From an uncultured Clostridia bacterium (GTDB lineage: Bacteria > Bacillota > Clostridia > Oscillospirales > CAG-272): a DNA stretch of 8,716 bases. Shown piece by piece: positions 6,533 to 8,716 of this stretch (position 1 is its first letter; each line of letters begins with the position of its first letter). The notes beneath the pieces were generated by a model, which made no database searches, was not told the DNA's origin, and worked only from the letters and a program-made list of their open reading frames with translations. The translations under genes and the position numbers were made by a program. The DNA is taken from positions 1-8,716 of the forward strand of contig CALGCW010000342.1 of the NCBI GenBank assembly GCA_937884385.1. Direction: 5' to 3'.

Positions 6533-6561
6533 ATTATATGCATAAATATACAGAAAGTCAA
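6533..6561 (-). promoter_or_regulatory. Late-gene promoter, sigma-70/sigma-A type
   Basis: On the minus strand TTGACT (6561-6556) and TATAAT (6538-6533) are separated by exactly 17 bases, close to the housekeeping sigma factor consensus. It sits in the only sizeable gap in the window (6466-6599), which is AT-rich, and points toward the packaging ATPase about 60 bases downstream of the expected start. It probably drives the whole ATPase-portal-collar-capsid-tail cluster. A direct repeat of CTTGA 11 bases apart overlaps the -35 box. No other convincing promoter was found. Confidence 0.78.
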
Positions 6562-6599
6562 GTATTATTCAAGAATTTATGTATAATTTCATAGTTTAT

Positions 6600-6785
6600 T
6601 CATATTATTTCATTCAAACAAAAGTCAACCAATTCCGAAACGCTATCACCAGAAGCCAACGGACGCCGATCATTGCACGGGGGTTCTATTTCTTCTAAAA
6701 TAAATCTGTCCTTATATTCAGATATTTCAAATTTTCTGGTTTCTTTGGCTAATCCTTGAAAGACTTCAAAATACATTGTTAGCAT
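6600..6785 (-). CDS. Small hypothetical protein, 61 aa
   Basis: No family is recognised. The product begins MLTMYFEVFQGLAKETRKFE, with a likely N-terminal beta strand (MYFEVF), a basic-acidic middle, an IEPPCNDRRPL segment with one Cys, and a C-terminal helix (SVSELVDFCLNEII). The ATG at 6785 is preferred because AAAGGA stands about eleven bases upstream; a GTG at 6794 would be too close to it. The start lies two bases after the stop of the 71-codon gene, implying coupled translation. It is the last gene before the late promoter, so it probably ends the polymerase-side transcript. Gene status rests on spacing, ribosome site and tight packing. Confidence 0.62.
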   Translation of the reverse strand: MLTMYFEVFQGLAKETRKFEISEYKDRFILEEIEPPCNDRRPLASGDSVSELVDFCLNEII

Positions 6786-6794
6786 TTTCAGCAC
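6783..6794 (-). repeat. Copy 1 of a 12-bp repeat at a gene start
   Basis: GTGCTGAAAATG covers the stop of the 71-codon gene and the ATG of the 61-codon gene. The identical 12 bases occur at 7001-7012, where they include the ATG of the 71-codon gene. The repeat marks two successive translation starts. Confidence 0.7.
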
Positions 6795-7003
6795 TTTCCT
6801 TTATTTTCATTTTCTTTGCAGTCCGGGAAAAGTTCATCATGTAAAAGCTTATCAAGACTTTTTAAATATTGGCAATTTTCAAGGATTTCAAGGAATTGAA
6901 TACTGTTTGAATCTCTTACATCCCATTGTTGCGCAGTAACTTCAATTTTATTAGTTGTGTTAAAAATTTCAGCAACTATTATATGTATTTTATTTTTATC
7001 CAT
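6788..7003 (-). CDS. Small hypothetical protein, 71 aa
   Basis: No family is recognised. The product begins MDKNKIHIIVAEIFNTTNKI, suggesting a beta strand then an alpha/beta layout, and ends in a charged tail with Cys (LFPDCKENENKGKC). The ATG at 7003 overlaps the stop of the 120-codon gene (ATGGATAA) and follows AAGGTG with suitable spacing; a GTG three codons upstream at 7012 lies within that ribosome site and is rejected. There is no membrane segment or signal peptide. Its position between a zinc-binding-like protein and another small protein, in the operon of the DNA polymerase, suggests a minor early function, but nothing in the sequence tells what it is. Confidence 0.62.
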   Translation of the reverse strand: MDKNKIHIIVAEIFNTTNKIEVTAQQWDVRDSNSIQFLEILENCQYLKSLDKLLHDELFPDCKENENKGKC

Positions 7004-7358
7004 TTTCAGCACCTTCTTTTTTTAATGTTTTAGAAATTATCCTACGTGTTTTTGCTGTTTCTGTCTCATATGCTATATGATCGGACAATTCCACGCAGAG
7101 CTTGCAGAAAATATATTTCTGCCCTTTTATGTGCAGCTCATGATATTTATCATCTTTCCGGATCGCAGCTCCGCAGCTCTGGCAGCGGTAAATGATCGGC
7201 GCGTTATACTTTCCGAATTCTTTCATATCTTCTTCATCTCCTTCTTCCAGGGTTGCAAAGTGCGGAAATACATCTTTGCAACCGTCACAAGCCTTATTTT
7301 CAAGAATACATTCGCCTTCATCGGTTTTATATCTACAAGCTAAGATCATCGGTTTCAT
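6996..7358 (-). CDS. Cys-rich, putative zinc-binding protein, 120 aa
   Basis: The product carries eight cysteines in two groups: C8, C17, C24 and C27 near the N-terminus (ending CDGC), then C59-x2-C62 and C85-x2-C88 (YRCQSCG and FCKLC). The second group, with 22 residues between the pairs and a glycine after the first, looks like a zinc ribbon or treble-clef finger; the first may bind a second ion. The C-terminus is basic (AKTRRIISKTLKK). Such proteins often bind nucleic acid or other proteins, but no specific role can be assigned. The ATG at 7358 follows AAGGTGG; an in-frame ATG at 7415 lies inside the preceding gene with no comparable site. The start overlaps the end of the 58-codon gene by 26 bases, and the stop overlaps the next start. 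Confidence 0.7.
   Translation of the reverse strand: MKPMILACRYKTDEGECILENKACDGCKDVFPHFATLEEGDEEDMKEFGKYNAPIIYRCQSCGAAIRKDDKYHELHIKGQKYIFCKLCVELSDHIAYETETAKTRRIISKTLKKEGAENG
7001..7012 (-). repeat. Copy 2 of a 12-bp repeat at a gene start
   Basis: GTGCTGAAAATG ends with the ATG of the 71-codon gene and lies in the last codons of the zinc-binding-like gene. It is identical to 6783-6794, and both copies have an A/G-rich ribosome site just upstream. Confidence 0.7.
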
Positions 7359-7509
7359 TTTCTTCCACCTTCCCAATTTCGTATATAAATTCACCATTAT
7401 TTGAAACTTCATCAAGAGCTTTTAAAAGCTCGTCTATTGACTCCACGTCGCGATAAAAAGCACCGCACCCGTGAGCGTTATCATCATAAAGCTGTATTAC
7501 TATTTTCAT
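7333..7509 (-). CDS. Small hypothetical protein, 58 aa
   Basis: Hand translation gives a product starting MKIVIQLYDDNAHGCGAFYR and ending ENETDDLSL. It has an N-terminal beta strand, a helix SIDELLKALDEV, a second strand FIYEIGKV and an acidic tail, so a small alpha/beta fold is plausible. The ATG overlaps the polymerase stop as ATGA, the classic arrangement for re-initiation, and GAAGAAG lies just upstream. Its stop (7335-7333) lies within the start region of the zinc-binding-like gene. No family is recognised. Without it, 7359-7505 would be an unexplained gap in an otherwise gapless cluster. Confidence 0.65.
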   Translation of the reverse strand: MKIVIQLYDDNAHGCGAFYRDVESIDELLKALDEVSNNGEFIYEIGKVEENETDDLSL

Positions 7510-8716
7510 TGCTTCTTCGCTCTCCTTTGATTGATATAGTATGCAGGATTATAAACCGGGTTCTTTACCTTGCTTGCAAAAAATCTGACCTCATTAAGCG
7601 TTACGCCTTCCCCCGGCTTGATACTGTTTCCCATTGGCGAAGGATCGTCCGCCGGGCAAAGTGTGAACTTGCTGTATATAGTGCGAACATATGACAAAAT
7701 GTCACCTTCGGCGCGGTTCCCGTCGCGATCCGTCCAAACTTCATGTATATTTGCATTGATCGGGATCTTTACAATTCGCGGCTTATAGCTTGCCGGGATC
7801 GTCAAATTAATTCCAAAATGATTGAAACGCTGCAAGGGCTTTTTGAATTCCTTTTCAAAATACTTGCAATCCGCGTTCATTCCGCCCACCTTATAACCGA
7901 ACTTTTCACCCTTTTCTGTTTCCTGAATAAAGCAATACTGTTTTAACGCGGTGAGCTTGTATTTCTTGTACTTCTTGACCGTCAACGTTCCAAGATCCTT
8001 TAGCAGCTCCGAAGAGATCTCCAAAGCAGCCGCGCGGCGTTCAAGCTGATAATTGACATTTGCGTTATACTGTGATATAATATCGTTAGCATCACCAATG
8101 AAGTTAATATTATCCGTATCACCAGATAAAACTTTGATTTGCCGGTCTTTGGGAGCGTTGAGCAGTTCGCGCCGAAGATCGGCAATTTCTTTGCGTACAA
8201 GTGCGGTTGTCCAGACCCCCCATTGATAAAGCACCGGCTGAAATTTCGCCGTAGGTGAAATATAGTTATGATCAATGACTTTTGGTTCTTTCTTGACGGT
8301 ATCAAAAGCGTAACGCTCCATTACCGGACGTTTTGTAAAAATGCCGTAAAGTCTGGCAAGCTCTGATTTGATGCGATTATATTCAATTTCGAGCTGCGGC
8401 GTAAGAATACCAAGCTTTTCAAGCTCGTTCTTCTTCTGCTTCGCGTCTGCCTTACTTGAATAAAGTCTTGTGATAACATTGATAACATAGTCCGGAAGAT
8501 AACCGTATTTTGACCCTAACACATTTTCTATTGCTATTCCCGAAAAATCATAGTTTTCAAGGAAAAGCTTGAAATCAATATCTGTCAAGGTCATATGCAG
8601 ATATTTGATTTTCTTTATTCTTACATCTTGACAACGTTCTTCTTCCGCTGCTGCTTCTTCTTCCGTTGGATCGTCTGTATTGATATAATGGTTTCGGAGC
8701 TGCGAAGGAAGGAAAG
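7506..8716 (-). CDS. Protein-primed family B DNA polymerase, C-terminal part; 5' end outside window
   Basis: The frame is open to the right edge, so the gene starts outside; an ATG at 8594 is internal. Upstream codons encode FLPSQLRNHYINTDDPTEEE and a further acidic stretch before that Met. Counting from it, LTDIDFKLFLENYDF (residues 3-17) matches phi29 polymerase LTNVDLELIQEHYEL. Motif B is K76 to G84 (KSELARLYG; phi29 KLMLNSLYG), motif C is GDTDNI with D159 and D161 (phi29 CDTDSI), and KQY (218-220) is the KxY motif. The exonuclease domain would lie off the window. The enzyme should copy the linear genome from a terminal protein primer. Oddities are loss of the Asn-Ser of motif B, Ser-Gly for Tyr-Cys before motif C, the acidic insertion, and a C-terminal extension of about 75 residues. 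The stop overlaps the next ATG (ATGA). Confidence 0.9.
   Translation of the reverse strand, partial: FLPSQLRNHYINTDDPTEEEAAAEEERCQDVRIKKIKYLHMTLTDIDFKLFLENYDFSGIAIENVLGSKYGYLPDYVINVITRLYSSKADAKQKKNELEKLGILTPQLEIEYNRIKSELARLYGIFTKRPVMERYAFDTVKKEPKVIDHNYISPTAKFQPVLYQWGVWTTALVRKEIADLRRELLNAPKDRQIKVLSGDTDNINFIGDANDIISQYNANVNYQLERRAAALEISSELLKDLGTLTVKKYKKYKLTALKQYCFIQETEKGEKFGYKVGGMNADCKYFEKEFKKPLQRFNHFGINLTIPASYKPRIVKIPINANIHEVWTDRDGNRAEGDILSYVRTIYSKFTLCPADDPSPMGNSIKPGEGVTLNEVRFFASKVKNPVYNPAYYINQRRAKKQ

Noticed and set aside
6466..6561. Longer ATPase N-terminus from the ATG at 6561
   Set aside because: It would span the promoter and inverted repeat, adds an unrelated hydrophobic segment, and ignores the clear ribosome site before 6465.
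6466..6599. Packaging RNA gene in the gap before the ATPase
   Set aside because: The region is too short and AT-rich for a phi29-size packaging RNA, and it is better explained by a promoter, an inverted repeat and a leader.
7077..7946. Several plus-strand frames opposite the small genes and the polymerase
   Set aside because: They are antisense to well-supported coupled genes, have no good ribosome sites, and encode unrecognisable sequences.
7506..8594. Polymerase as a complete 362-residue protein starting at 8594
   Set aside because: The frame stays open upstream to the window edge, and the upstream codons resemble the corresponding part of phi29-type polymerases, so this Met is internal.

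Overview
The window looks like part of a small podovirus genome of the phi29 type (protein-primed replication, short tail), probably infecting a Gram-positive, Firmicutes-like host. Four proteins support this by recalled family resemblance: a C-terminal piece of a protein-primed family B DNA polymerase, a gp16-like packaging ATPase, a gp10-like portal and a gp8-like major capsid protein. A gp11-like collar protein and tail-knob proteins fit with them. Strong Shine-Dalgarno sequences, tight gene overlaps and a consensus sigma-70/sigma-A promoter also fit. No integrase, tRNA, IS element, CRISPR array or host gene was seen. No database search was possible, so all family calls rest on motif and remembered-sequence comparison.

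Every gene lies on the minus strand, so the window reads right to left. At 8716-7506 is the 3' part of the DNA polymerase gene; its reading frame is open to the window edge. It is followed by four tightly coupled small genes (58, 120, 71 and 61 codons; 7509-6600), one of which encodes a Cys-rich, probably zinc-binding protein. One of the four was found only by hand translation. A 134-base intergenic region (6466-6599) carries a consensus promoter pointing into the late genes, and an exact 12-bp inverted repeat begins right after its -10 box.

The late cluster then runs: packaging ATPase (6465-5350), portal (5350-4064), lower-collar-like protein (4134-3385), major capsid protein (3369-1744), a strong hairpin (1732-1707), a tail-knob N-terminal-domain-like gene broken by an apparent frameshift (1684-1212), and a tail-knob-like structural gene that runs off the left edge (1222-1). 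The ATPase would pump DNA through the portal into the capsid shell, and the collar and knob proteins would close the particle.

The most notable features are a Glu-rich ten-residue repeat tail on the portal, encoded by 30-bp repeats that show an alternating 60-bp pattern; a polymerase with unusual motif B and C residues and an acidic insertion; one or more missing bases in the tail-knob gene; poly-G ribosome binding sites before most structural genes; and a gene order unlike phi29 itself, with the packaging ATPase first in the late cluster and polymerase and structural genes co-oriented. I did not find a clearly new defence or regulatory system. The case for novelty rests on a divergent phi29-like lineage with an unusual portal and polymerase.
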